A stretch of 13,877 bases of DNA from Eimeria necatrix (GCF_000499385.1 NW_013654746.1:1-13877); one strand, 5' to 3'. Counted from the first letter of the stretch, positions 1-7,528 are shown. The notes: generated from the sequence alone by a model not told the origin. Numbers and translations: made by a program.

Positions 1-60
1 AGCAGCTTGCTGCTGCAGCTTGCTGCTGCAGCTTGCTGCTGCAGCTTGCTGCTGCAGCTT
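1..60. repeat. 13-bp tandem repeat
   Basis: Four copies of AGCTTGCTGCTGC follow the first three bases, and a partial copy ends at 60. The period is not a multiple of three, so the array cannot keep one reading frame; it is probably non-coding. It continues off the left edge of the window. Confidence 0.85.
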
Positions 61-107
61 TTTGACCGTTCATTTGCTTTCCACTTCACTTGGAACCCAG
101 ACTTGTT

Positions 108-193
108 GTTCTTTGTGTTCTATTTCTCACTTCTTGGGCACTGCCAGTCAGTTCTTTTGTTGTACTTCTCATTGCTTGGGCCCCGGCAATTAG
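108..193. repeat. Diverged 43-bp tandem duplication
   Basis: Bases 108-150 and 151-193 align along 43 bp. Both start GTTCTTT and share TTCTCA, CTTGGGC and GGCA/GCCA blocks in the same order, with roughly 70 percent identity by eye. The segment is T-rich on the plus strand and is not a triplet repeat. Confidence 0.6.
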
Positions 194-213
194 TTTGGCG
201 CAAGGCCGCCACC

Positions 214-433
214 GCTGCTGCTGCTGCTGCTGCAGCTGCTGCAGCAGCTGCTGCTGCTATTGCTGCTGCTACTTCTGTTGCTGCTGCTCCCCAGGTGCTG
301 CTGTTGTGCTGCTGCTCAAGCTGGGGCAGCTATTGTATGAAGGCAGATTGGTTCATTGTCACCAGCGGGCTGGCAGTAGGGATTAAGGTACAAGATCCTA
401 AAGGAGGCCCTAGCTGGAGGTGTTGCTGCTGCT

Positions 434-467
<34 letters not shown>

Positions 468-491
468 CGCCACCAGCTAAATACTGCTTGC

Positions 492-525
<34 letters not shown>
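214..525. repeat. Cluster of CAG/CTG triplet tracts
   Basis: Mixed CTG/GCA tracts fill 214-292, a clean CAG tract lies near 434-464 and a CTG tract near 489-513. Several reading frames are open on both strands because none of the CAG or CTG permutations is a stop. I therefore do not call a gene here. Confidence 0.85.
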
Positions 526-539
526 TAGTTTCCGACAGG

Positions 540-720
540 CGAAGCCTAGCTGGCCCAGTAGGCAGCAAAGTAAACTTTGCAAATGTCTAAAATATAATTA
601 AATTAAATGCGAAGTAAATGTTAATAAAATTCAAACTCTTTGCAAAAAGTGGAGAAGACATTATTTAACAAATCCACTAAAGTAAATTAAAAAGAAAACT
701 TCTAAAACTTTGTTTGTTCA
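540..720. other. AT-rich stretch without gene signal
   Basis: This interval drops sharply to A/T-rich sequence, with AATAAA near 634 on the plus strand and stop codons in all frames. It is the kind of sequence expected between genes or in an intron or 3' UTR. It lies downstream of the minus-strand membrane protein gene and may hold that gene's 3' end, but nothing shows this directly. Confidence 0.45.
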
Positions 721-834
721 GTTTTCGCCTCTGCCTCTTGCGAGGCTGAGAGCAGCAGCGGCTAGCTGCTGCTTTGCAGCTGGCTGGCAGCAACTCCCAG
801 CCGCTAGCTCACAGCTAGCTGCTGGTGAGTGGAT

Positions 835-1042
835 GGCTAGCTGCCAGCTAGCCATTTGCTGGCTGCTGGCTAGCTGCCAGCTAGCCATTTGCGGGCTGTT
901 GGCTAGCTGCCAGCTAGCCATTTGCGGGCTGTTGGCTAGCTGCCAGCTAGCCATTTGCGGGCTGTTGGCTAGCTGCCAGCTAGCCATTTGCTGCTTGTTG
1001 GCTAGCTGCCAGCTAGCCATTTGGTGGCTGTTGGCTAGCTGA
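835..1042. repeat. 33-bp hairpin minisatellite
   Basis: Six consecutive 33-bp units (835-867, 868-900, 901-933, 934-966, 967-999, 1000-1032) and a partial seventh. Each contains GGCTAGCT-GCC-AGCTAGCC, an 8-bp perfect stem with a 3-nt loop. Units differ mainly in the last nine bases (for example TTTGCGGGCTGTT against TTTGCTGCTTGTT). The minus-strand translation is an 11-residue repeat (QMASWQLANSP), but both strands are open, so this is not evidence of coding. The array ends 10 bp from the stop codon of the minus-strand exon at 1053. Confidence 0.9.
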
Positions 1043-1052
1043 GGTGTTGCAC

Positions 1053-1155
1053 TCAGATGTTCTGGTCCAGGAGGGCCTGTTCCCTCTCCCTGGCCTGCGC
1101 AGCGGCGGGCGAGTCTGGCTCCGCGGGGTGTACGTACACCCTGGAACTGTCTGCT

Positions 1156-1205
<50 letters not shown>

Positions 1206-1447
1206 GTTGTGCATGTGGCGCAGGGAGTAGTCGTAGTCGGCGAGGCGGGCGTAGGCCAGCGAGACCTCGTGGGGCCTCCACTGGTGTTCGTCTCTGCCGG
1301 AAAGTTTGAAGTAAAGTTTTTGAAAAGCAAATTTGCAAATTCCAAAAAGAGTTGGAATAGTTTGGAGACAATAAAGGAAGCAAAGAGCCACTTCGAGGCC
1401 CACAAAGGCCCAGACAAAGAGCCGCCTTTGGCCCAAGTACGAGACCC

Positions 1448-1483
<36 letters not shown>

Positions 1484-1630
1484 CCGGCGCTGCAGCAGAC
1501 AGCAGCAGCAGCAAAAAGGCCCCGAAACCCGCGCAGCAAAAGTAAATAACTCCTTCGAGGCTTTTGTGGCAGAGTCCGCAGACTGCTGCTGCGTGTTCGG
1601 CCCGCGCGGCCCCGCACAGCAGCCGCACGG

Positions 1631-1668
<38 letters not shown>

Positions 1669-1878
1669 TCAGCAGCAAGCGAGAACGCCACGAAGTAAAA
1701 CAGCAGCGGGGCTTCTGCTGCCATCTCCGGACAAGTCAGCAGCAAATAAATCCCAAGACCCACCACGCAAGAAGACAGCAGCAGCTGCAAACAACTCAAT
1801 CCCGAACTTATCCAATCTTCGAAGTCCATCTCATGAGAAACTGTAAAAGCATCATTAGAAGGGTCCAAACTGGAGTAA
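1053..1878 (-). CDS. Multi-pass membrane protein, 3' exon(s), family unknown
   Basis: The minus-strand frame is open from above 1878 to a TGA at 1053-1055. The upstream open frame starts only with a GTG in G/C-rich sequence, so I do not accept that start. Coding-like sequence begins around RSYSSLDPSND; a possible acceptor is GCGGAG before 1878, and the first in-frame ATG is at 1829 (MDFEDW). Hydrophobic segments follow: LSCLQLLLSSCVVGLGIYLL, then APLLFYFVAFSLAAE running into a poly-Leu stretch, then VIYFCCAGFGAFLLLLL, then LFVWAFVGLEVALCFLYCL. This suggests four membrane spans. A Gln run (about 11) sits in the third loop and an Ala run near the C-terminus. The tail includes VYVHP, encoded by the palindrome at 1127-1140; the true end could be earlier if that part is intronic. 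I do not recognise a family. That this is a real gene is fairly safe; its full structure is not. Confidence 0.6.
1126..1141. other. Dyad motif, perfect copy 1
   Basis: GGGTGTACGTACACCC is a perfect 16-bp palindrome around the 14-bp core GGTGTACGTACACC. It lies inside the minus-strand open frame, where it reads VYVHP, just beyond the Ala run. Confidence 0.85.
1157..1204. repeat. (CAG)16 tract
   Basis: Uninterrupted CAG on the plus strand; in the minus-strand gene it is read as GCT and gives poly-Ala. Further tracts in the same gene are (CTG)n at 1450-1482, read as Gln, and (CAG)n at 1632-1668, read as Leu. Confidence 0.9.
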
Positions 1879-1888
1879 CTCCGCACCA

Positions 1889-1977
1889 GCCCGGGGGCCG
1901 GGGGGGCCCCCCGGCCCCCGCGGGCGGCAACTGCCGCAGGGGGGGGGCCCCCAACTCCTCTTCGGGGGCCCCCCGAG
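1889..1977. repeat. G/C homopolymer-rich block
   Basis: Runs of six to nine G followed by runs of C (for example GGGGGGGCCCCCC) with strong local self-complementarity. This resembles the GGGGCCCC arrays at 6800 and 12120 but is irregular. It directly precedes the first convincing coding sequence of the minus-strand membrane protein gene. Confidence 0.6.
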
Positions 1978-2024
1978 AGCCTTCGCCGCCCCGCATGGCC
2001 AGAGACCCACGCACACACTCAGGG

Positions 2025-2156
2025 CTTTGCTGCTGCGCTGCAGCGGGAGAGCTTGCTGCTGCGCTGCAGCGGGAGAGCTTGCTGCAGCGGGGGAGCTTGC
2101 TGCAGCGGGGGAGCTTGCTGCAGCGGGAGAGCTTGCTGCTGCGCTGCAGCGGGAGA
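2025..2156. repeat. Mixed 26-bp/18-bp minisatellite
   Basis: Units run 26-26-18-18-18-26 bp. The 18-bp unit is GCTTGCTGCAGCGGGRGA; the 26-bp unit is the same with an extra CTGCGCTG. Copies begin at 2025, 2051, 2077, 2095, 2113 and 2131. Because 26 is not a multiple of three, the array would shift any reading frame, which argues for an intron or UTR. Confidence 0.85.
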
Positions 2157-3055
2157 AGCAGCGCGGCGGGGGCTGCTGCTTGCAGCACTTGGGCAAGGAG
2201 AGGCGGCGCAGCTTCAAAACGAGCCAAGACCCAGCCGCGGCGGAAGCTGCAGCACAGCCCGCAGCAGCTGCAGCTTGCTGCGCGGCCACGGCTCCGCTCT
2301 TCGTCGAATTGCAAATAAATAACTCAGAAAATGAAAAGAAAAGCCAAAGAAAGGAAAGAAGGCGGGGAGGGAGCCGCGCGAGAAGCAGCAGCAGCTGCTG
2401 CGGCGCCGATGCTGTTCTGCTGGCGAGGAAAGCTGAAACGCAGCAGCGCGCTGCTGCCCGCCTGCGACTCGCGGCTCCAAAGAAATAATTAATTTGCAAA
2501 TGCAATTCAAATTCAAGAAGACTGCTCGAAGAGGCCCGAAAGGTCTTCTCGCGCGAGGCCGCTGCGCGCAGCGGCTGCGCCGCCACCGACGCAACTTGCA
2601 AAGTGTTCGGAGGCCGCGAAGTGCCCCGGCGACTCCCGCGCCTCCCCAACACAAAAGATCGAAAAAGAAAAACAAAAGAAAACTCAAAGTTCGTTTTTTC
2701 GGGACTTTTCAGCGAAGATCGCAGCTGGAGTTCGGCTGCTGCGCTGCCTCCAGCCACGCCGGACACTTGAGCTTGGCGGTGTACGTACACCCGGCTGGCG
2801 TCGAGCCGCCGCCGGAGTTGCTTTTTAATTGCAATTTAAAACTTCTTTTTGATATTTATATCAACAGAACTTGAGGGAATTTCTCGGGAAATTCCTCGGC
2901 CAGCGGGGCCTCCAGCAGAGCCCCCGTCGGCCGCCAGCAGCCAGAAAGCCGCTGTGCAACTCTGCAGCCCGAGCCAAAAAGCCCCAAAAAGAAGTCCCAA
3001 TTCACCCTCTTTGCCTTCACTAATCTAATTAGGCTCTTTTGAACAAGAAAAGGCG
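2157..3055. other. No assignable gene; possible intron/UTR with one exon candidate
   Basis: Moderately GC-rich sequence with no protein-like frame I trust. On the minus strand there is a good 3' splice site pattern near 2962-2975 (pyrimidine-rich, ending GGGCTGCAG before AGTTGCACAG). After it a short frame reads SCTAAFWLLAADGGSAGG and continues toward a TAA near 2836. It could be an upstream exon of the membrane protein at 1053-1878, but this is a guess. One perfect dyad motif lies at 2778-2791. Confidence 0.3.
2778..2791. other. Dyad motif, perfect copy 2
   Basis: GGTGTACGTACACC, identical to the core at 1127-1140 and 11977-11990. The flanks differ from both of those copies, so the similarity is confined to the motif itself. 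Confidence 0.85.
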
Positions 3056-3118
3056 CATAAGCAGCGGCTGCTGCAGCATAAGCAGCGGCTGCTGCAGCAT
3101 AAGCAGCGGCTGCTGCAG
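3056..3118. repeat. Three exact 21-bp repeats
   Basis: CATAAGCAGCGGCTGCTGCAG three times at 3056, 3077 and 3098. The minus-strand translation is AAAAAAY repeated. A surrounding minus frame (3209-2856) is open but its protein quality is uncertain, so I do not call a CDS. Confidence 0.9.
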
Positions 3119-3267
3119 CGCAGCGCAGCACTGCAGAAGTATTCAACAAAATGCCTCTCTGGGAGAAGTGTGTGTCGGAGGAAACCCCAAGTTCCTCCCG
3201 GCTCTCCACTGAGCCTTAAAAAGATTTAATTTGTGTTTGCTGCTTTAAATAACATAAAACGGAAAGA

Positions 3268-3324
3268 GCTGCTGCTGCTGCTGCTGCTGCTGCGCGGCCG
3301 CAGCAGAACTGCAGCAAGTTGCAC

Positions 3325-3354
<30 letters not shown>
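3268..3354. repeat. Inverted (CTG)/(CAG) pair
   Basis: A CTG tract at about 3268-3293 faces a CAG tract at about 3325-3354 across a 31-bp spacer containing a NotI-like GCGGCCGC. The two arms are complementary over about 25 bp and could fold into a long hairpin. Confidence 0.75.
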
Positions 3355-3355
<1 letters not shown>

Positions 3356-3483
3356 GTGGAGAAAGCTGAAAGAATCTGCCCCTGGCCTCTTCTGAAGTTC
3401 AAATAATCCTCTTAATTTGTCAATAAATTCGGCATTTCCTTTTTTAGAAATAAACAAAAACTGAAATTGCCAAATGCTGCTCG

Positions 3484-3497
3484 GGTGTACAGACACC
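3484..3497 (+). other. Dyad motif, degenerate copy 3
   Basis: GGTGTACAGACACC; the half sites are GGTGTAC and GGTGTCT on opposite strands, with mismatches only at the dyad centre. On the plus strand it reads VYRHL. Confidence 0.7.
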
Positions 3498-3709
3498 TCA
3501 CGTTCTGCGCGCCTTCTTTGCGACGCAGCGCAGCACGCCAGAAGGCTTGCTGCAGCACAACACAGCAGCAGCAGCAGCTGCTGCTGCTGCTGCTGCTGCG
3601 GTTGCTGCTGCTGCTGCTCGCCCGAGCTGCAGCTGCTGCTTCAGCTGCTGCAGCTCACGCTAGGCAGGTCTCCCAGCAACCTAAAACGGAACTGACATTC
3701 CAAGGTGAA

Positions 3710-3748
<39 letters not shown>

Positions 3749-3847
3749 GCAGCAGACTCTAGCGGTTCATGAATAATACAACCGCTGCTGCCGTTGTCGC
3801 TGCTGCTGCAGCTGCTAGTGTTGCTGCTGCTAGTGCTGCTGCTGGGT

Positions 3848-3941
3848 CTAAAGCTGGTGGGTCTGCGCAACAGTGCTGCAGCTGTTGTCACAAGAAGCAG
3901 CAGCAGCATCGGGCCTTGCTTCTGTCCCTGTTGCTGTTGTT

Positions 3942-3974
<33 letters not shown>

Positions 3975-4061
3975 ATATCTATCTTGAAAGATATAATTTC
4001 CGTAGCAATGCCCTCCAGTTCTGCGTGTGCATCTACACTTGCTTCCTCATCGCTTGCCAGC

Positions 4062-4141
<80 letters not shown>

Positions 4142-4304
4142 GTTGATTCTGAACAAGGCAGTGGTGGTCATGCGCTCTGTTAGCCTTTCGCCTTTAAATG
4201 AAAAGTCCCCCAAAAGCAGCAGCGGCTCCGCCGTGTCGAGGCCCCACACTTTTAGCTGCAGCTGCTGCTGCCGCAGAAACGAGGCTTGTGCTGCTGCTGC
4301 TGCA

Positions 4305-4336
<32 letters not shown>

Positions 4337-4435
4337 GCCTGTTGCTCCTGCTGCTGCTTCTGCTGCTGCCAATTCCGGACTTCCCGGGCGCTCAGCACCT
4401 TGCTTTGCCTGCGAAGATGCATCTGCATCTTCCAC

Positions 4436-4467
<32 letters not shown>

Positions 4468-4501
4468 CAGCAGCGGATGTTACTCCTTCTGCTGCTGCTT
4501 T

Positions 4502-4533
<32 letters not shown>

Positions 4534-4832
4534 GGACGCGCGCCGGCATTTGTCTTCTCTTCTTGAGAGAAGGGGCAAACGAAAATTCCGGGAAGTCCAG
4601 CAGCAGCAGATCTTCTGACACCACAGGATCCTCATTCTCCGCAGCTGCTGCTGCAGCTGCTGCCGTTGCTGCTGCTGCTGTTGCTGCTGCTGCTGTTGCT
4701 GCTGCTGCTGTTGCTGCTGTTGCTGCTGCTGCTGACTTTGCCGCTTCTGATCCTCCCGAAGCTTCCGGTGCGGTCGCACCTGGCACTGAGGGTGCGGCCA
4801 TTTGTGCCGGCGCTGCTGCTGCTGCTGCTGAG

Positions 4833-4871
<39 letters not shown>

Positions 4872-4923
4872 GCAGCTTCTGCAGCAGGGTCAGTGGGACA
4901 CTCCAGAGTCATCAGACAACAGC
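3848..4923 (-). CDS. Ala/Gln-rich acidic protein, family unknown
   Basis: An ATG at 4912 starts a 354-codon frame ending in TAG at 3848-3850. A good acceptor (CTTTTCTCAG) just before 4923 keeps the same frame, so the ATG may be internal and the gene may continue upstream. Triplet runs dominate: Gln near residues 15-26, several Ala/Thr blocks, and a run of 26 Gln (4061-4138, one CAA) near residue 260. Between them lie non-repetitive, protein-like islands: ENEDPVVSEDLLLLDFPEF followed by a basic LKKRR, LKVWGLDTAEPLLLLGDFSF, and SDEEASVDAHAELEGIATEI. LKVWGLDTAEPLLLL resembles the last strand of a WD-type blade, but one such match is not enough to assign the fold. No membrane segment or signal peptide is seen. 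The next exons upstream may be those at 4912-5076 or 5176-5343. Confidence 0.6.
4061..4138. repeat. (CTG)26, longest triplet tract
   Basis: Twenty-six CTG/TTG triplets on the plus strand with a single TTG interruption at 4079. On the minus strand this is CAG coding for 26 Gln in the Ala/Gln-rich protein. It is the longest near-perfect triplet run in the window. Confidence 0.9.
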
Positions 4924-5076
4924 CTGAGAAAAGCTGCGGTAAACCCGAAGCCTGAAACTGCTAATCTGCTGCAGCAGCAGTAGAAACAACTGCTGCTGCT
5001 GCTGCTGCTGCAACTGCAGCGGTTGCTGCTGCATGGCTTGTTGCGCTCTCACCACAGCAGCGCCGCAGCTGCGGCG
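4912..5076 (-). CDS. Candidate exon with Gln run
   Basis: The minus strand has a strong acceptor, CCTCCTTTTGTGCAG, ending at 5079. After it one frame reads AAVVRAQQAMQQQPLQLQ, seven more Gln, LFLLLLQQ and SSFRLRVYRSFSQAVV before a TGA at 4912-4914. The frame has no convincing donor, and the alternative acceptor at 4924 lies inside it, so this segment and the start of the 3848-4923 exon are mutually exclusive uses of the same DNA. It could be an exon, a short separate product or a retained intron. Confidence 0.25.
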   Translation of the reverse strand, partial: RRSCGAAVVRAQQAMQQQPLQLQQQQQQQLFLLLLQQISSFRLRVYRSFSQAVV

Positions 5077-5091
5077 GTCTGCACAAAAGGA

Positions 5092-5096
<5 letters not shown>

Positions 5097-5148
<52 letters not shown>
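5097..5148. repeat. (CAG)17 tract before a minus-strand acceptor
   Basis: Plus-strand CAG repeat. Read on the minus strand it is CTG and is immediately followed by TTGCCTCCTTTTGTGCAG, a good 3' splice site ending at 5079. Confidence 0.85.
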
Positions 5149-5149
<1 letters not shown>

Positions 5150-5175
5150 GCAGCTATTCCCGCTGCGCTGTGGAG

Positions 5176-5221
5176 CTACGCCTGCGTGAAGACCACGGCT
5201 TTGACTACTGCTGCAGCTCCC

Positions 5222-5256
<35 letters not shown>

Positions 5257-5343
5257 ATCTCTTTGAGACGATCCTGAGGATCCTGGCTCCCCTGCAGCAG
5301 ATTTTGATGGGGAATCCTGGAGGATTTCAGAATGACCAAGCTT
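5176..5343 (-). CDS. Candidate exon, Ser/Gly-rich then Ala run
   Basis: The minus strand has CTCCTACACGCAG as an acceptor, preceded by a CTG tract, with the exon starting at 5343. The frame reads KLGHSEILQDSPSKSAAGEP, then GSSGSSQRD, an Ala run and VGAAAVVKAVVFTQA before a TAG at 5176. The non-repetitive first part looks like real coding sequence. A donor is possible at CAGGC/GTAGCT just before the stop, which would link it to the acceptor at 5079. It is probably part of the same gene as 3848-4923, but the join is unresolved. Confidence 0.4.
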
Positions 5344-5352
5344 CTGCGTGTA

Positions 5353-5355
<3 letters not shown>

Positions 5356-5401
<46 letters not shown>
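5356..5401. repeat. (CAG)15 tract before a minus-strand acceptor
   Basis: Read on the minus strand this is CTG ending about 10 bases before the CCTACACGCAG acceptor at 5344. In the open minus frame it would encode poly-Cys, which is unusual, so it is more likely intronic. Confidence 0.8.
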
Positions 5402-5403
<2 letters not shown>

Positions 5404-5634
5404 CCGCAGCAGCGGAAGGTCCCAGCCTGGCCTCCTCCAACAGCCCCTTCTTTCGAAGTAGTTGAACAACTTCTGAATTTTATTAAATTAAAACCTTTTT
5501 GGGAATTTCCAGCAAACAGTTTTCCCAGAAAGAAGTCTTCAGAGGTTTCGTCTGTAGCCTTCCGGGGCGGGCTGGGGGCCCCTGGGGGGCCCCTAGAGAA
5601 GATCCACTGCTGCTGAAGTGTTTTGCACTGTTAT

Positions 5635-5886
5635 TCAACAATTAAAATCAATTTTATTCCTCCTGATACAATGCTGAGCTGCTGCTGCTGCTGCTGCTCT
5701 TGCTGGCTGCTGCTGCTGCTGCTCTTGCTGGCTGCTGCTTCCGCTGCTGCTGCTCGCGCTGCACATCCCACAGGCAACGGCAGCAACAGCAGCAGCAGCA
5801 GCGACAGCCCTCAGATTTAAACGGGCACAGCGGCAAGTGTGAATGCCTTCAACATCAACTGCAGCAGCAACTCGTGCTGTTGCTGC

Positions 5887-5924
<38 letters not shown>

Positions 5925-5991
5925 CCTTTGCAACTGTTGTTTGCTGCTGTTGCAAGTAACTGACGCCCAATGCGTCACAGGTGAAGTCCAC
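5635..5991 (-). CDS. Candidate exon(s), Ala/Ser/Gln-rich
   Basis: The minus-strand frame is open for about 118 codons with no ATG at its head (the first codon is GTG), so it can only be an internal or terminal exon. Non-repetitive parts are VDFTCDALGVSYLQQQQTTV at the upstream end, VAAAVDVEGIHTCRCARLNL in the middle and HCIRRNKIDFNC before the stop. Ala, Ser and Gln runs lie between. It may belong to the large minus-strand gene upstream or to the one downstream. No family is recognisable and the borders are not defined. Confidence 0.3.
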
Positions 5992-6000
5992 ACAAACAGG

Positions 6001-6013
6001 CTGTACTTACACC
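6001..6013. other. Dyad motif, degenerate copy 4
   Basis: CTGTACTTACACC on the plus strand, GGTGTAAGTACAG on the minus strand; one half site is intact and the centre is altered. Confidence 0.5.
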
Positions 6014-6034
6014 GCCTGGGCTGCGCTCCAGCGC

Positions 6035-6150
6035 AGTTGCTGCTGCAGCAGCTGCAGCAGCAGCTGCAGCAGCTGCTGCAGCAGCTGCAGCAGCAGCTGC
6101 AGCAGCTGCAACAGCAGCTGCTGCAGCTCCTCGCAGCAGCTGCTGCTAAA
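6035..6150. repeat. Alternating CAG/CTG (CAGCTG) array
   Basis: CAGCAGCTG and CTGCAGCAG blocks alternate throughout, giving many overlapping CAGCTG and CTGCAG palindromes and strong self-complementarity. All frames on both strands are nearly open. I read it as a low-complexity structure-forming repeat, not a gene. Confidence 0.8.
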
Positions 6151-6215
6151 TGAGCCTTCTATTTGCTTCTTTAGTGTGGCTGCTATTGCTGCTGCACCCC
6201 TCTCCCTCCTTTTGA

Positions 6216-6229
6216 GGTGCATATATACC
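6216..6229. other. Dyad motif, degenerate copy 5
   Basis: GGTGCATATATACC; the outer bases of the dyad are kept, but the centre is AT-rich and partly self-complementary. Confidence 0.4.
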
Positions 6230-6295
6230 TAAACAGTGGGAAGCCGCTGCCGCAGCAGCAGCAGCAGCAGCAGCAGCAAAGCCCCAGGCTGCTGT

Positions 6296-6380
6296 AATAA
6301 GAATACTGCAGGAGCAGCAGCAGCAGCATATAAGGCTTATGCTGCAGCAATAAGAATACTGTAGGAGCAGCAGCAGCAGC
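6296..6380. repeat. Duplicated 32-bp block, 53 bp apart
   Basis: AATAAGAATACTGYAGGAGC followed by a short CAG tract occurs at 6296 and again at 6349. Between them ATAAGGCTTAT forms a small dyad. One of the few non-triplet repeats in this part of the window. Confidence 0.75.
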
Positions 6381-6470
6381 TGCTGCTCTTAGTTGCTGTC
6401 CCTGGAAAGACTCGTAGCTGGAGCCTAACAATCCCTCACTGGCTGCAGTCATAGCTGCCCCACTGTGTCG
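6370..6470 (-). CDS. Weak candidate exon
   Basis: A minus-strand frame here reads AAMTAASEGLLGSSYESFQG followed by QQLRA and an Ala run. This is the only non-repetitive protein-like stretch between 6150 and 7370. It may be an exon of the beta-propeller-like gene beyond the GGGGGGCCCCC array. Borders and frame links are not established. Confidence 0.2.
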
Positions 6471-6762
6471 CAGCAGCAGCAGCAGCAGCAGCAGGAGCAG
6501 CAGCAGCAGCAAGCGCGCCTGATTGCTCGTGCTGCTGCTGCAGCGGGCGGGGTGTGGGTGGCAGCAGGTGCTGCTGGCACTGCAGCGGGAGCAGCAGCAG
6601 CTGCAGCCGCTCGTGCCTCCTAGCAGCAACAAGAAAGGGCCCCACAACATGCAGCTGCTGCAGCGCCATTTGCTGCACTTCTGCTGCTGCTGCTCTCCCC
6701 ACAAGCCACGAACGAGACAGCAGCGAGGGGGCCCCCAGCAGCCCTGGGGGGTTCACTGCTCG

Positions 6763-6776
6763 GGTGTCTATACACC
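6763..6776 (+). other. Dyad motif, degenerate copy 6
   Basis: GGTGTCTATACACC: both outer half sites GGTGT and ACACC are intact and the centre is CTAT. It sits at the edge of the G/C minisatellite. Confidence 0.65.
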
Positions 6777-6799
6777 TCAGCCCCCCCCGCCAGTCCAAC

Positions 6800-7170
6800 C
6801 TGGGCCCCAAGGGCCCCTCTCCTCTGGGGCCCCCCGTAGGAGGGGCCCCTCTGGGGGGGCCCCCCGGAGGGGGGGCCCCTCTAGGGGGCCCCCTAAAAGG
6901 AGGGGCCCCTCTAGGGGGGCCCCCTGCAGGGGGCCCCCCAAAAGGAGGAGTCCCTCCAGGGGGCCCCCCTTCAGGGGGCCCCCTAGAAGGAGGGGCCCCT
7001 CTAGGGGGGGCCCCCGAAGGAGGGGCCTGTGTAGGGGGGGCCCCCGTAGGAGGGACCCCTGTAGGGGGGCCCCTTGTAGGGGGGCCCCCTGTAGGGGGGC
7101 CCCCTTCAGGGGGGCCCCCTGCTGGGGGGCCCCCTTCAGGGGGGCCCCCTGCTGGGGGCCCCTCTTCTAT
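6800..7170. repeat. 15-bp GGGGGGCCCCC minisatellite
   Basis: About two dozen units of the form GGGGGGCCCCCTNNN with variable last bases (GTA, TCA, GCT, AAA). The cleanest 15-bp periodicity is at 7060-7160. Each unit has a self-complementary G/C core. Frames on both strands are open and give a PPxGG repeat, so the long open frame (minus 7788-6436) is a consequence of the repeat and I do not annotate it as protein. Confidence 0.85.
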
Positions 7171-7283
7171 GGGTTTAATATAAAGGGCTGGAGAGCCTTC
7201 AAGGGCGAAGGCGCAGCACTGCTCATCAGCAACGACACAGCCAATTGGCTGTGAGGCGCAGCAGGCCAGCCGGGGCTTCAGCG

Positions 7284-7285
<2 letters not shown>

Positions 7286-7329
<44 letters not shown>

Positions 7330-7330
7330 A
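7286..7330. repeat. (CTG)15 tract
   Basis: Near-perfect CTG on the plus strand, ending CTGCTGCAG. It lies between the candidate fourth propeller exon and the G/C minisatellite. Confidence 0.85.
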
Positions 7331-7418
7331 GATGCTGCGGGTTGCTGCTTCTGCTGCTGGTCTGGCTGCTTCCTTAGGGAAAGAGACAAAGAGGCGAGTG
7401 CAAGGAGAGCGCGCTGAG

Positions 7419-7432
7419 GTGGAGGTACACCC
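7419..7432. other. Dyad motif, degenerate copy 7
   Basis: GGTGGAGGTACACC; the right half site GTACACC is intact and the left half is degenerate. On the minus strand it is GGTGTACCTCCACC, which also contains a possible splice donor GTACCT near the end of the fourth candidate exon. Confidence 0.45.
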
Positions 7433-7439
7433 CACTGCA

Positions 7440-7483
7440 GCAGCCATCTGACCCCCCTCGCGTCTGTTGCTGCTGCCGTTGCT

Positions 7484-7528
<45 letters not shown>

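Larger units (their letters stand above)
3119..3840. other. Triplet-rich region without assignable gene
   Basis: Contains CTG and CAG tracts of opposite orientation (3268-3293, 3325-3354, 3563-3620, 3714-3755), short AT-rich segments and a dyad motif at 3484. Both a plus frame (3467-3772) and a minus frame (3496-3245) are open, but each is dominated by triplet translation and lacks distinctive sequence outside it. I leave it unassigned. Confidence 0.4.

Noticed and set aside
90..386. Plus-strand frame starting with a signal-peptide-like hydrophobic segment
   Set aside because: The start codon is TTG, the hydrophobic part comes from a T-rich duplicated 43-bp segment, and the remainder is poly-Cys from a CTG tract.
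718..1617. 299-codon minus-strand frame with QMASWQLANSP repeats
   Set aside because: It overlaps the better membrane protein frame, contains poly-Cys runs, and its repeat part is the hairpin minisatellite, open on both strands.
1044..2318. 424-codon plus-strand frame
   Set aside because: Antisense to the membrane protein; it has no hydrophobic or domain pattern of its own and crosses the 18/26-bp minisatellite.
3873..4955. 360-codon plus-strand frame rich in Ala and Cys
   Set aside because: It is the shadow of the minus-strand Ala/Gln-rich gene; it has long poly-Cys and lacks non-repetitive, protein-like islands.
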